DNA from: Turnera subulata | Taxonomy: Eukaryota; Streptophyta; Magnoliopsida; Malpighiales; Passifloraceae | NCBI GenBank assembly: GCA_028386065.3 | Contig: JAKUCV010004321.1 | Coordinates: 17,735-81,734, forward strand | Direction: 5' to 3' | DNA: 64,000 nucleotides | In this document: piece after piece, positions 12,001 through 23,904 of the stretch | How the letters are laid out: each line of letters begins with the position of its first letter | Numbering within the stretch: position 1 is the stretch's first letter | Program-made: the position numbers and the translations under genes | Notes under the pieces: model-generated | Told to the model about the DNA's origin: nothing | The model's input: only the letters and a program-made list of their open reading frames with translations | Database searches by the model: none

Positions 12001-13221
12001 GACTTGATGTATCCAGGGGCACAACAGTGGAATGCTGAGCTTGTCAACCAGGTGTTCTTACCTTTCGAGGTAGACCAGATTCTGCGAATCCCTATTATAG
12101 CAACCTTCCACCCGGATACCCTTTTCTGGAAGTACACCCCAAAGGGCCTTTTCACTATACGGAGTGCTTACCTTGCTATATTCTCCCGACTCCATCTACA
12201 ATCTGTTGAGACTAGCAATAGCAGTACCAATACCGAGATCCCTTGGACTTGAATATGAGTCTTAATGGTTCCCCCAAAAGTCATGCATTTCATCTGGAGA
12301 GCATTGCAGAATAACCTGGCCACAAAAGCCAATTTAATACGTAGAGGTATGACTATTGACTCTTCTTGTACACGATGTGGTCATGCTATAGAAACCCTGC
12401 CACACATTCTTTTTGAGTGACCTTAGTCCCAAGAGCTTTGACACCGCTTTAATCCTCCCTAGTGGTCTAGGGGTACTACGCTAGGGGTAAACTCCTTCCT
12501 CAACTGGTTTTTGGACCTATGGCATGTTGAGGACGAAGAGCATGTTCAGAAATGGGTGATGCTGCTCTGGGAATTTCGTATGCTCGCAATGTCCTAATCT
12601 TTAAGACAAAGGATATTCCAGGTCAGCAGATCATTGATATGGCTATGAATATCCTCCATCAAAATATCCAATCCAACTCTCGGGATGAGGCCCAGCCCCA
12701 TAGAGCATGCAGAGTTGACGCAATTCAAATATGGAAGCCTCCTTCACAAGGAAAGATGAAGTTAAATGTTGACGCGGGTGTTTTTGGGGGGTCTGGATGC
12801 GGGTTAGGAGTAGTGGTACAAGATCATACAGGGGAGATTTTGATGATGACCTACTTTAGAATTGGACCACAACTATCCCCGGAATTAGCTGAAGCCCAAG
12901 CTTTACTTTTTGGGATACAACATACTACTTCTCTGGGTTTCTGGAACCTCGAGGTGGAAACCAACTGCTTGCGGTTGATTCAAGAGCTGCACTCAATCCA
13001 AAAGGCGGCTTCTTACACTGGACCTGATTCTGTCACATGTTTGTTCTATTGCCACTACTTTGCATTCTGTGTCTTTTACTCACATCCCTCGCTCATGTAA
13101 CGTTGTTGCCCATGAAGTGGCTAAACTCGCAAGTACTTGTAACTCTGAGATTGTCTTGCTTGAAGACTTCCCAGAGCATATTATTTTGTTGGCCCAAACG
13201 AATATAACACATACTCTATAA
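9082..13221 (+). pseudogene. LINE-2 ORF2: endonuclease, RT, zf-RVT, RNase H
   Basis: ORF2 begins 15 bases after ORF1 with MSLISWNCGGLG, the endonuclease N-terminus, followed by VCGDLNEIL and a SDHAPF motif (about 9755). The reverse transcriptase shows APGPDDMPPLSFHK (10444), KLDMSKAYDRVEW (10840) and the active-site FADD (about 11155). The zf-RVT remnant is near 12367-12420 (CTRCGHAIETLPHILFE). A type I RNase H of the plant RVT_3 class follows at 12755-13210 (KLNVDAGVFGG, ELAEAQALLFGI), ending NITHTL. At least eight stops or frameshifts are visible, so the gene is dead. Confidence 0.8.
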
Positions 13222-13257
13222 ATGCAAAGTATCTTTGGTTCTCAAAAAATAAATAAA

Positions 13258-13682
13258 TTTTAACATGGTAACTAAGTTATTATGTTTTGTTAATTTATCT
13301 ACCTATTTCATTTTGTTTAATGATATACTTAAATTTTAATTTCGACTGAATCGTGCACCTCATGTACTGGCTCTGCACAACGGGCTTGGGACCCACTAAC
13401 ACTTTTAGGGAGGTGGCAATCAATGAATTCGCCACTTGTTTAAAAATTTCAATGGATCCCACACCCTATCAGATGAGTCAATGAGTCAGCACTTAATGCT
13501 AACTAAGATGCACGATTTACCATAATCTAAAAATTTAGGTACACAATTGAACAAAATAAAAGTTTAGGTATATAAATGAATGAAATATAACTTAGACACT
13601 ACATATGTCAAAAACTTATTTTAAAAATAGTAGTATTGAAATTATCTTGAGTTACAAAAATGTTTAAATTATCTAAGATTTA
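13258..13682. other. AT-rich intergenic DNA, no gene seen
   Basis: Low-complexity, AT-rich sequence between the LINE-2 tail and the SINE-like element. No open frame of useful length and no recognised repeat were found. Confidence 0.5.
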
Positions 13683-13909
13683 TATTTTTTTTGGTGGAAA
13701 AATGCTTCTATTAAATTACGACATAAAGTGTCGAATGGTCCTGCAGCCTGTAGAATCCGCTACAAGTTGCGGCATACAAAAATCAGGAAGGCCCTCCCCC
13801 TGAGGGACCTACCAAATCCAGGTATTGTTACATCACTCCCTCCGCCCGATTAAATCCTTTACCATGCTGCAGCACTAGGGATTCGAACTCGGGACGTGAT
13901 GCTTTTTAT
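13683..13909 (-). mobile_element. Probable tRNA-derived SINE, minus strand
   Basis: Read on the minus strand, a pol III B-box-like motif (GAGTTCGAATCCC) occurs at about 13880-13892 near the 5' end. An A run (plus-strand T run at 13684-13692) closes the 3' end about 200 bp away. Size, B box and A tail fit a plant SINE. No clear A box was identified, and the local duplication at 13887-13935 has disturbed the head. Confidence 0.45.
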
Positions 13910-13935
13910 CCCACTCGGGACGTGATGCTTTTTAT
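13887..13935 (+). repeat. Short direct duplication, 23-bp unit, 26-bp period
   Basis: The unit from ACTCGGGACG to GCTTTTTAT occurs at 13887-13909 and again at 13913-13935. The second copy abuts the 5'-truncated start of the next LINE (13936), so it may be a by-product of that insertion. Confidence 0.8.
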
Positions 13936-14222
13936 TCACCAAAATCTGAAAGGAAGGACTAAGAAGAACAGGAAAGTGAAACGGGTGACACGTATGGGCA
14001 GTGTGTGTTCCTATCGTTCAATCTCAGATGATGATATAAGACGAGTTAGTGGTAGGGTCCTTGCATCCATCCAGACCCCAACTCCAACTTTATCGTTCAA
14101 CAGAATGGAAGCTGAGGAGACTAAAGGGGTTGGGAAATTTTTTGGGTAGAGTACGGAAGAGAATCAGGAGGAGGTTACTAATATGGCGGAGAAGCTGGTC
14201 TCTAAGGAAGCTTCTGATTAGT
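13936..14222 (+). pseudogene. LINE-3 ORF1, C-terminal fragment
   Basis: The fragment begins inside ORF1 (QNLKGRTKKNRKVKRV) and, after frameshifts, ends NMAEKLVSKEASD, which aligns with the ORF1 C-terminus of LINE-1 (SMAKTLVEKEACEW). The N-terminal DUF4283-like region is missing because of 5' truncation. Confidence 0.6.
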
Positions 14223-14237
14223 GTCAAGCTAGAATTG

Positions 14238-17200
14238 ATGGTTAGCTTCCTATCATGGAATGTGAGAGGAATACACTCGGCATCGAAGATTAAAAACTTG
14301 AAGTCTCTAATCAAGAGTCATAAGGCAAATCTTATTTTTTTTTATGTGAAACTAAGTTGGAGAATGTTACCTTACATGATTGCCACAAGATGTGGTCTAT
14401 TCTGTTGGAGTTTCGTGCTGTGGCTTCAAGAGGGGCCTCGGGTGGTTTGCTGGTATTATGGGATGGCGATTGTTTCACTTGTCAACGTCATCAGTTACAT
14501 CAGAACTGGATTACACTGGAGGGTAGCTTTGCTGGTAGTACGGATGTTTTCACAATTTGTTGCTTATATGCTCCGGTGGACAGGGACCAACGGATTGGTG
14601 TTTTTCATGACCTAGCAGCCCTTAAATCTATTTTCTCTTCACCGTGGCTAGTCCTCGGGGACTTCAATGAGACTTTACATGTTGAGGAACGTCGCAGCGG
14701 TCACTTCTGTAGCTCTGGGGCAGCGGCTTTAAGATCATTCATGAGCCGTACTATTCTAGTAGACTTCCCTCTGTTGGTGCTTTAAATTCCCAATGTTGTC
14801 TTTAAAAACGGCCAGTAGAGGAGGCTCAGATCACTGGCCTTTGATACTCTCTCAAGCACGAGTCGATTGGGTTTCAGGCCATTCCGATTTCTATCTTGTT
14901 GGTGGGATCATCCAGGTTTTGAGAAGATTATCTGAGAGATGTGGGCACAGGTCGAAGTGGACTTCCCTAATAGATTTTGCTTACTTAAAAGGTTGGCTTG
15001 TCTGCGGGTTAAATTGGCACATTGGAACAGGCACAGTTTTGGTGATATCAACTAGGGCCTGAAGGAGGTGCACGTAGCTATGGATGCCTTGGAGTTATTA
15101 GCTGATCAACGTGTACTTTCTCTCTCTGAACAACTTGAGCTTGGCAATGCCAGGGATGCATATTTTCTCAAAGCTCGTTAGGTTGAATCTCTGTGGCAAC
15201 AAAAGTCGCGCATCAAATGGTTTAAATTGGGTGACCGGAACACCAAGTTTTATCATTCTATGGCTTGTCATAACAGTCGAAAAAAGGAGAAAACGTCAAT
15301 GGAAGTAAACGGGTCAGTTCTATCTACACTGGATCAGCTAAAGTAAGCAGCAGTAGACTTTTTTGGTTCCCTTTACAGTGACAATGAGTCCTCATGGCCT
15401 GGCCTTGGTGACATCCCCCTTAAATCACTTGCTCCGGATATGGTTAATCAACAGTCGAAAAAAGGAGATAACGTCAATGGAAGTAAACGGGTCAGTTCTG
15501 TCTACACCGGATCAGCTAAAGCAAGCAGGAGTAGACTTTTTTGGTTCCCTTTACAGTGACAATGAGTCCTCATGGCCTGGCCTTGGTGACATCCCCCTCA
15601 AATCACTTGCTCCGGATATGGTTAATCAACTTGATCGTCCAGTGACCAAAGAAGAATTAAAAAATGCTATTTGGAGCTATGATAGTGGTAAGGCTCGAGG
15701 CCCAGATGGGTTTAATTTCTCCTTTTATAAGAGATGTTGGCCCTTCCTTTAGAATGTTCTTTATGACTTTGTTGAGTCCTTCTTCGCCACGGGGAATATG
15801 CCAAAAGGTGCAAATATCTGTTACATTACACTGCTTCCTAAAAAACATGTTGCAAAGACTTTCACTAACTATCGTCCTATCACTCTTATCCATGGTCTTT
15901 ATAAGATCGTGGCAAAAATATTGGCCGAGCGCGTCAAATGTGTGATGGACTATCTGGTCAGCCCCAATCAATCTGGTTTCATTGCGGGGAGGTCCATTCT
16001 AGATTGTGTTTTACTCGCCTCAGAAGTTGTTCATTCCTTAAAGAAAAGTAAGCAACAAGCTATTCTTTGGAAACTTGACTTCTGTAAATCTTACGATTCA
16101 GTATCTTGGAGTTATCTCTTTCAAGTTATGGAGAAAATAGGGTTCAGTGCTCGATGGCGGATATGGATCAAAGCCTGCTTAACCTCTTCTAGTGTGGCGG
16201 TTCTAATTAATGGCTCTCCTTCAGCTTAATTCACTATGCTTAACGATTTGAAACAAGGGGATCCCCTCTCCTCGTTTTTATTTCTTTTGGCGGCAGAAGG
16301 GTTAACGGCTGTCATCAACCAAGCCTTAGCAAAAGAGCTCATAGCACCAGTGCAGGTGGCTAATACCCAAGTAATGATTTTGCAATATGCTGATGATACT
16401 ATCATTTTCTCTCCCGCTTCTTTACCACATTTGCTTAGTATGAAAAGGGTCCTGCGGTGTTTTGAAATGTTGTCGGGATTGAGTATCAACTTCCATAAGA
16501 GTGGGGTAGCTGGTGTTGGTCTTTCAGTTGCGGAGGTTGCATTCTTAGTGGCATCTCTTCATAGTAAACCTGAAGCTTTACCTTTCATATACCTGGGGCT
16601 GCCTTTAGGTGCTAATATGCGTCTACAACGATCTTGGCTGCCAGTGATAACAAAGTTCCGGGCTCGTTTGCAAGCATGGAAGGGAAGATTTTTATCTTTT
16701 GCTGGGTGCCTTGTCTTACTCAGATCAGTACTTTCTGCACTCCCTATGTATTATCTCTCCCTTTTCCCGGCTCCTTTAGGGGTGGCGCGCAAGCTGGTTT
16801 GGATTCAACGAAGATTTATATGGTCGGGTAGAGAGAATAGCGCAAAATTACCTCTTGTTGCTTGGCACAAGAATGCGCGGCCAAAAGTTCAGGGCGGCCT
16901 TGGTGTGGAATCTATTTTGGCCAAGAATCGTGCTCTGTTATTCAAATGGCTTTACAAGTATTACTTCATCCCTTCGCTCTATTGGCGTGATTTGATCTCT
17001 AACAAGTGTGCCGAGTCCTCCCCTGCCCTTACGCCATCTTTTACCTTATCTAAAGCTTCACCGATCTAGGCTGGTGTCTTGCATAGTGGCCTCTGTGATA
17101 ATCCAATGGGATCTTTATTGGTGTATGGCTTATCTGTCTGCATTGGTGATGGGAGTAGTCTTAAGTTCTGGTATGATGCTTGGTCTTCTCATGGTGCCTT

Positions 17201-18107
17201 GAGACAGAAATTCCCTCGACTTTTCAAGAATTCGCAGTTTCAAGAGGCCTCTTTGGGAGCCCTAAAAACTGTGCACTCACCGGACCTCACTCATCCCTCA
17301 TATTGGCGTCGTCCACTTTATTCATGGGAGAATTTACAGTTCATGTCCATCCTTACTTAGTTGTCTGCCTTGGTACTTCAACCTCATTCGCCGGATGGAT
17401 GGAGGTGGCTTCATCATCCTTCGGGCACTGACACCGTCCATTCCGGTTATCAACTTTTGGTACAGAGACCTGTTCCTCCACGGCCGGAGCCCTTGGTATG
17501 GTTTTCGGTCACACCATCAAAGATTGAAACCTTCCTTTGGCTCACGTTACATGACGGACTAGCTACCCGGGAAGCGCTCCTCCACTGAGGCATACTTACT
17601 CCTGATGCGGCATCTTGCTCCTTTTGTGGTGCAGAAGTGGACTCTGTCAATCATCTCCTGCTACACTGCTCCGTTTCGGCCCAGTTTTGGCACCGCCTGT
17701 GTCAGTGGTGGGGGGTGCTTTGGGTTACTCCAGCTACTGTTCGGGATTGGTTAGATCAGTGGTGCTACCTTTCCGGGAGCCACCATGCTACTACGGCCTG
17801 GCTTACTCTCGGCCTCTCTGCTCTTTGGTCCCTCTGGATTGCACGAAATGGAGTTATTTTCAACTCGCGTGCTGTGTCAATGGCTTCTCTATTTGATTTG
17901 GTTGTGAGTCGGGCAACGTGGTGGTTCAAGACTTCTTATCCTACCTTCCCGTATGGGGTGGGTGCAGTCCTTACCTCATCAGCCACATTTCATGATTGGC
18001 GTCATGCAAAACGGTTGTCCTTCAATACACACAGTGATTGTTTAAGCATATGGCTCCCGGTTTGGGACTATAGCATTTTCTTCTTGTATTCTTTTATTCA
18101 AAATTAA
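14238..18107 (+). pseudogene. LINE-3 ORF2: endonuclease, RT, zf-RVT
   Basis: It starts MVSFLSWNVRG at 14238. Endonuclease pieces follow (GASGGLLVLWDGD, SSPWLVLGDFNETL at about 14637). The reverse transcriptase shows GPDGFNFSFYK (15705), FITLIHGLYK-like and KLDFCKSYDSVSW (16072), LKQGDPLSSFLFLL (16248) and the catalytic QYADDTIIF (16383). The zf-RVT motif (SCSFCGAEVDSVNHLLLHC) is at about 17612-17668. Inactivation comes from frameshifts near 14350, 14780 and 15060, an in-frame stop at about 16227, another at about 17068, and a 178-bp internal tandem duplication. It ends without RNase H. Confidence 0.8.
15274..15629 (+). repeat. Tandem duplication of 178 bp inside LINE-3 ORF2
   Basis: Unit 1 is 15274-15451 and unit 2 is 15452-15629, differing at only a few positions. 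The period of 178 is not a multiple of three, so it breaks the reading frame. It covers the linker between the RNA-binding segment and the reverse transcriptase fingers. The high identity suggests it arose well after the element inserted. Confidence 0.9.
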
Positions 18108-18364
18108 TAAAGATTCACACTCAATTAGCATAAAAAAAAAGATCCTATTAGTTTTCTTTGTGTAACATAAATATGGAATTCTTAAAAAGTATAAAACTAG
18201 TTGCAGAATTTCGAGATGGAATCTTCAATTGTAACACTACAAATCTAAAACACAGAAAAACCCCAAAAAGAAACAACATCACTAATCTGAAAGCAAAGAA
18301 GTCTACAACCCAAACGCGTTGACACAAATCCTTTCAACCATTGGCACTTGACATGCCACCTATA
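17561..18364 (+). repeat. Segmental duplicate (uninterrupted copy) of 1-633 and 5990-6156
   Basis: The block covers the 3' end of LINE-3, its poly-A and 224 bp of flank. It shows the pre-insertion state at 18196/18197 of the LINE-1 insertion in the other copy. Similarity stops at 18364. Confidence 0.8.
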
Positions 18365-19659
18365 GGATTTAAGTAAGAAATTCAATTATGTTGTTTATCA
18401 AAAAAAAAATCAAATATGTCTGCTTGATCTTATATAACAAAGATGGAATTCAAACAAATCTCTACTTTGATGTCATTCAGAATTCATTCACCTTCCTCCC
18501 AGTAATATAATCAGAATATTGTCATTAATTTGATCCACATATATCTCATTCCACAAAAAATGGAGAGATTAATTTCCCCCAAACAAAACCTGGCTCAGTA
18601 AATTATTAATGTTTCTAGGACCCATGAAAATCAACCTTTTCTAGACTATCCTCTGCTTTTCAAACTGGGGGAAAAAATAGTAAACTCAAATCCATGAACT
18701 TGGAAAAGTCTTCTGCATAAACTATATATACAATTGTATCCCTTCTTCAAATGCGCAACATGACAACGGTGTGGCCAGTAGATGGTCCTATTAATATTTA
18801 TTCATATACCCAGAGGTTCTTGAGTCTCAAATAAATGTTTGTGAACCATGGAAAGTTGCAAATGTATGTATATTTCCCAAAAATGCGCACCTGTTTATGT
18901 TTCTCCTACCTTTAAAAAGTTCCCCGGGTGATGAGGCATTGGTTTCTAGATTAAATAACTCACTTTGGGATAATAACAAAATAAAATTTCAGTACGCTGT
19001 CTCCCACATTATTATTATTATTTTTAATCTTTAACTTATAAGAATTGAGAAGATGGTGACGCCAGTAATGTTAGCGTACTTTACGTAAGCTGTCGTATTA
19101 TAATAAGTTAGTAAAAAAAATATATACGTGTATACTTTGAGTATGTCTAGATCTGGAAATTTGAAAAAAAAAATTGTGTATGTATCGATGCTTTAATTTG
19201 TATACAATCTGTTCAGTAATTAATGTTGAGGGAACATATGGCGTATTTCATGATAAATAAAGTAATGTTTATATTACAGTTTTATAAGTGGAGCCTATTC
19301 TGTTATTTAAAACGGAAATCAAAATGGATTATTTTTGTTTTGGCGCATCGGAATTACAAAAATAACCTCGGATCTCAAACTCCCTAAATCACCCTCACTC
19401 CGGTCTACATGGATCAAATTCATGATCTCTTAAAACTCAACCCAAGAGAAATGCCACTGCACTATAACTATACAACTAGTGTTGGTGAGTAATTTCTACT
19501 AACAGGTCTTTAATATAAATAGTAAGAAGTCTGTTATATTATGGGTAGGATTCTAGTAGAATCATTATAAATTTTTAATTTTTGTTGTGTTATTACTTTT
19601 ATATAATCTTGAAGCCAATTTCAGTATGAGGGAAAAAAACTAAGCCAGCTTTTTAAATT

Positions 19660-19856
19660 TTTGTACATTTGCTTTGAAAACCCCCTAGAATTTTTAGTTA
19701 CACGTATGTTCCTACATAATTGGTATGATCCATTGTATTTTTGTTATGATTGGGAGATCGTGGATATTCCAGTAGACGGTGTTTTATTTTGTTGGTATTT
19801 TCCCACACCCATCAATTTGATGAATGAAATTTGGTTGTTCATTAAAAAAAAAAAAC
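19660..19856 (+). mobile_element. LINE 3'-end fragment with poly-A
   Basis: The stretch ends GATGAATGAAATTTGGTTG followed by a run of A at about 19843-19855, which resembles the 3' UTR and tail of plant L1 LINEs. It has no coding content. It is absent from the matching place in unit B, consistent with an insertion after duplication. Confidence 0.4.
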
Positions 19857-20646
19857 TAAACTATTTGTTAACTAAATATAATCTTTTTATACACAAAAGC
19901 CAATGAAATACATTCTTTTTTGTTATCATTTGTTAAAGAAAAAAGTCTTAAAGGTTCATCTAGTATAATAATAGAAGTGATTTTTGTGCTCTACAAATTT
20001 ATAATCAAGCTCCACTCTGGCTTACCTGTAATACATATTTGTGTCACTTTGAAGCATGCTAGCTACTTCTTTTTTCCCTCTCATCTCTGTTCATTGTTAT
20101 TCTCTTCCTCATTTTCTTGCCCAAATTTGGTCGACTCTAGCTATAATAAGCATGTCCAACATGCATGTATTTTTTTTTTTTCCTGATGCTGAGAATATAT
20201 AAATTAAATCCATTAAACTTCACTGTTATGGTAATCTTGTTTAATGAGGGTGCTTTATATATTGTTGTTTTTGTATTGTCGGTTCAGTTAGGGTATTTGT
20301 ATTCATTTTCTAACATATTTATTGTGATCAGGGCAACATTGTCATTTAGAAAATAGAGAAATGAAAGTGGAGCGCTGTTATAAGTCGCCCCCGCCTATAC
20401 TATAATCGTCCAGAGCATCCCTTTTAACAATCTTCCTTGCATCTCAACGCTTCTCTTCTCTGTCCTTTCTATAATTAACTTCCCATGAAAAAGCCTAACC
20501 CTTAATGACCTATGTTGCACTAAACTAGCTAGCCTCCATTATCCACTAAACTAGCCAGCTTATACCGTCCACTCACACCATTTGAGGAAAAAGAGGGCTG
20601 TTTCTTTTGTGCTATTCCATCAGCTCCCTTAATTACAACTCTTTTA

Positions 20647-20652
20647 AGTCAA
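20647..20652 (-). promoter_or_regulatory. W-box core in the WRKY 5' leader
   Basis: AGTCAA on the plus strand is TTGACT on the minus strand, the core bound by WRKY factors, 16 bp upstream of the start codon. WRKY genes are often self- or cross-regulated through such sites, but a single hexamer is weak evidence. Confidence 0.3.
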
Positions 20653-20667
20653 ACCAAAGTACCTAAG

Positions 20668-20939
20668 ATGGAGCCCTCTTGGCCAGAAACTCTACCCTCG
20701 GGTTGGAGCAAAGCAGTCAATGAGCTTGTTCAGGGTCGCGAATTCGCCAACCAACTTAACACTATTCTTAACAACCCCATGGAGAATGATGGGTCTTTGT
20801 CCTCTCAGGATCTTGCCACTAAAGTAATGAACTCCTTTACCAACAGGATTGGTTCAGACGAAGAAATCTCGCAGTCTTGGGATAATCCTGCGGTGGCCAG
20901 CATGTTTTATTCTGTAAAGGGGTTCAGCAACAAGAGAAG
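20668..20939 (+). CDS. Group III WRKY transcription factor, exon 1
   Basis: Exon 1 encodes about 90 residues beginning MEPSWPETLPSGWSKAVNEL. The segment ELVQGREFANQLNTIL is typical of the N-terminus of group III WRKY proteins and is predicted helical. The ATG at 20668 is the first in frame. A donor GT at 20940-20941 leaves two bases of a split codon, the phase required by exon 2 at 47396. Joined to exons 2 and 3 it gives an uninterrupted 294-codon protein. However, the flanking DNA shows that this exon belongs to tandem unit A while exons 2-3 belong to unit B, so phase match alone does not prove they are spliced together. WRKY factors bind W boxes in the nucleus, and group III members commonly act in defence and salicylate signalling or senescence. 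Confidence 0.75.
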
Positions 20940-21329
20940 GTAGCTCTTAATCTCTCCTATATGTATGCCTAAATATATACATCCTGTCATCCTCCATCAT
21001 TGCACAAGTTAATTAGTCATCTTGAAATTTCTTACGTACAATTGAGTTTAATTAATTGATGATGAGTAGCAGAAACAATTAGATCTTACTTAGGGTGATT
21101 CTATCGTTTGGATGCACTTAATTAATTGCCGTGGCAGATCCAAAAGGGGCTTGGTGGGGGCCTTGGCCCCTCTGAAATGCAGTCATGTATAGATTTACTA
21201 CTGTAGTTTCAAATGATACAAGGGTTTGACTCCTATCCTCCTTTTTTGCAATATTTTGGGGTCATATTCAGTATTTAGAGTGTTAATCTCAATTTCACAC
21301 CCTTCTCGCTGGAAGAGAACAACAATTAG

Positions 21330-21714
21330 CGTACACTGGATGGTGTTTTACACTTAAAGGTTAGTCCATAACAAGCAAGTGTTTGCTTCATCCACAGCAA
21401 TTGTGCATAACATGCAACCGTTACCACATATTCAGCTTCGGTTGTAGATGTAGCATTTGAATTTTGCTTTTTACTTGACCAAGATACAAGTGATTGTCAA
21501 GAAGTTGACAAGTTCCACTTGTACTTTTCCTATCTAAGTTGCATCCTGCAAAGTCTGTATCTGAATAGCTTGTTAGTTCAAAAGAATTCACATTAGGATA
21601 CCACAAGCCTAAAGATGAAGTTCCCTTTAGATATTTGAATATGCACTTGATTGTTCTAAGAAGAGATTCTTTTGGGCATGATTGAAATTTAGTACAGAAG
21701 CATACGCTGTACAT
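21330..21714 (-). pseudogene. Copia RNase H fragment
   Basis: The minus-strand frame reads LLRTIKCIFKYLKGT, then YSDTDFAGCNLDRKSTSG, the signature of copia RNase H, where the aspartates of the SDxDxAG motif help bind metal. Downstream a degenerate STTEAEY motif can be read to about 21330. Frames are broken and the end is lost. Confidence 0.75.
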
Positions 21715-22160
21715 AATATCTAGTCCATTTTCTTATGAAACGAGAATTTCTTGATGAAGAAAGAAAAAATAGGGACCAGGAAGCCATCAAAGAGATGACT
21801 TACACCCGAAGCCTATCTACTAAAAGAATGGTACAGGTGATAAGAACCAAAAATACAACCTTTTTTTAGGAAAGGCAGCAAACAAGGCCAATCCAAGATC
21901 TGATAGGGTTCGAACAAAGAATGAGAGTAGATAAATCATAGGGAAAACTAGATTCTGTCGATTTAAAACAAAGTAGAGACCTCGACAAGAAGAACTAGAC
22001 ACATAGGGAAAACTAGATTCATGCCAAATCTTTTTAGTAGCTCACTTTATACTTAGCTTGGTTTACGAAAATTCCACCATCGAGATGCTTGACTTGAAAT
22101 TCCAGGAAGAAATTTAATTCTCCCATCATGTTCATTTCGAACTAGCTGTGCATTTGCTTT

Positions 22161-22565
22161 TTAAATTCCTTTACAAAGAGATTCATTAGTAGCATTGAAT
22201 AGAATACCATCAACATAAATTTGCACAGTAATGATATCATCTTTGTTCGACTTTACAAATAGAGTTAAGTCTACTTTTCCTCTTGTAAAGCATTGTGAGA
22301 TAAAATAGGAACTTAATCTATCATACCAAATCCTAGGTGCTTGTTTAAGACCATACAATGGCTTTTTTAATTTATAAACATGTTGTGGATACTCATGATT
22401 TTCAAATCCTGGAGGTTGTTCAACATATACTTCTTCCATGATATACCCATTTGGAAAAGCACTCTTGACATCCATTTGATAGAGTTTGGCCCAAAGATGG
22501 TAAGAGAGGAAGGGAGGAGGGGCCAGGTAACGAATAAGCAACCCAGCCCGCATCTTCACTTCCAC
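22161..22565 (-). pseudogene. Copia reverse-transcriptase fragment
   Basis: The frame reads YQMDVKSAFPNGYIMEEVY, VEQPPGFENHEYPQHVYKL and KKPLYGLKQAPRIWYDRL, the fingers and palm of a copia reverse transcriptase, and then QIYVDGILF. The catalytic second aspartate of YVDD is replaced by glycine. Flanking domains are missing. Confidence 0.8.
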
Positions 22566-22843
22566 GATTCACCGAACCTCTGATTCCGGTCCTTAGGCAA
22601 CGCGCTAGTGTGTAAAAATAGGTTTTCCGATCTATCTTTGATATTCAATTCCAACCCACCCAAGGGGATTCGATCGAAGGAAATGGCAAATCACTCCCTA
22701 GCTCACACACGAATGTCCAACCCGCCCCAGGATCCTCTTTCCCCTTTTTAGGTGTGATGAACCCCTTTCCTCTATAATGACCCGTGTGGGAAGAGCGTTT
22801 TTTGTCAATTCATTTTTTTCGCAGAGGGTGAATTAGTTAATTC

Positions 22844-23041
22844 CCTTTTTGTATTTTTCGAAGATTTAGTTTTGCGATGCAACCAAATATGAAAGTGTAG
22901 GAAAAACTAGAATGAAGACAAGAAAGTACGTGACACAGGTGGCCTTTTTGTATTTTTCGAAGATTTAGTTTTGCGATGCAACCAAATATGAAAGCGTAGG
23001 AAAAACTAGAATGAAGACAAGAAAGTACGTGACACAGGTGG
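22844..23041 (+). repeat. Tandem duplication, two 99-bp units
   Basis: Units 22844-22942 and 22943-23041 differ at about one position. They lie in the non-coding part of the copia remnant. The near identity indicates a recent event. Confidence 0.9.
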
Positions 23042-23391
23042 CTGAGAGTGGTTCCCTCAATAATAAGTACCTCTGCTACCTAAAGGTCCCCCGTTTAGGA
23101 TTTCTAACTATCCACTAATTTGGTTTTCACAAGCAAACAAAAAACCTACAATACACAAGTTTTTTCACGGGCTGCACTCGCAAATCTAACCCAAAGCTGA
23201 ACCTAGCTTTGTCTACCCAACAAGATTAACCCCTAATCTTGCTCATAACAACCCTTTCACAAGGAAAGTTTCAAGAGTGACTTACTCATAGAGTAACAAG
23301 TTTAATCATAAAGATTTTCTCATAAAGGGAAGCTTTTTTCACAATTTAGAATCACTTGAATGGTTTAGTTTATATCCAATGGGGCTTCTGT

Positions 23392-23403
23392 CCTCTATTT
23401 ATA
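23392..23403 (-). promoter_or_regulatory. Probable LTR TATA box of the copia remnant
   Basis: The minus strand reads TATAAATAGAGG, a strong plant TATA form, in DNA on the upstream side of the minus-strand copia coding pieces. It probably marks the core promoter of a decayed 5' LTR. Confidence 0.4.
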
Positions 23404-23904
23404 GATTCTAAGGATAGGGAGTTGTGTTCCACAACGGCTAGTTGGTGTCTATGTGGAATAAAAGTTGACTTCTTTCTTCTCCATTTAAATTTGTCGACGT
23501 AGGTGAGCCAAATCTGGATATTACTTGAGCTGCTATACTTTTTCTTCAAAATGTTCTCGAAAAGTGGAAAGTCAGGACCACCAGATCTTCCAGGGGAGAG
23601 AGAGGATGTTAAGACCATTTTTCTAAACTTTTTCTAACCCTTGGAGTGCAAGTATAACCGTTAGTTGGTAGGTTTAATTGTCAATAACTTCTCGGGACCA
23701 GAACTCAACTGTCCTGAAAGTGAGCTTTTGCTCTGCAGCTCCGTGAAACTAAATCTTCTCTATTTTGATTTCTGCCAATACCTTAAGCACACAAATACTT
23801 ACCAAAATGTTTTTTAATCATCAAAATGATATAGTAATCATTATAATATTAAACACGATTAGTCTTAATTAATTATTTAAGTAAGTCCTTACTCACATAT
23901 TTAA

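Larger units (their letters stand above)
7078..13257 (+). mobile_element. L1-type LINE (LINE-2) with RNase H domain
   Basis: The order is a 5' leader (about 7078-7375), ORF1 with DUF4283-like and CCHC zinc-knuckle domains, ORF2 with endonuclease, reverse transcriptase, zf-RVT and a plant-type RNase H, then an A-rich tail at 13243-13257. All reading frames are broken. The element is near full length because the leader and ORF1 start are present. No convincing target-site duplication was found, so the 5' boundary is approximate. Confidence 0.8.
13936..18140 (+). mobile_element. 5'-truncated L1-type LINE (LINE-3), no RNase H
   Basis: It holds only the C-terminal part of ORF1, then ORF2 with endonuclease, reverse transcriptase and zf-RVT, and a poly-A run at 18132-18140. 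It belongs to the same lineage as LINE-1, since both have the basic RGQKIKKVK or KGRTKKNRKVK segment at the end of ORF1. Its last 580 bases are nearly identical to 1-574. Confidence 0.8.
18580..21330 (+). repeat. WRKY cluster unit A: 5' flank, exon 1, start of intron 1
   Basis: Blocks of unit A recur in order in unit B: 18580-18975 with 23910-24250, 19030-19100 with 24340-24410, 20070-20150 with 38185-38290, 20345-20450 with 38510-38600, 20965-21200 with 38665-38813, and 21200-21330 with 40901-40977 joined to 47143-47230. The colinearity shows an ancient tandem duplication. Unit A carries exon 1. The region between 18365 and 18580 and the AT-rich interval 19100-19650 show no gene. Confidence 0.75.
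21330..23640 (-). mobile_element. Ty1/copia remnant, minus strand
   Basis: Minus-strand copia RNase H (21714-21330) and reverse transcriptase (22565-22161) fragments are followed upstream (to the right) by non-coding, LTR-like DNA. That DNA has a minus-strand TATA box at 23392-23403. Gag, protease, integrase and clear LTR boundaries are missing. The stretch 21715-22160 between the two coding pieces carries no recognisable copia protein and may be a later insertion. Confidence 0.65.
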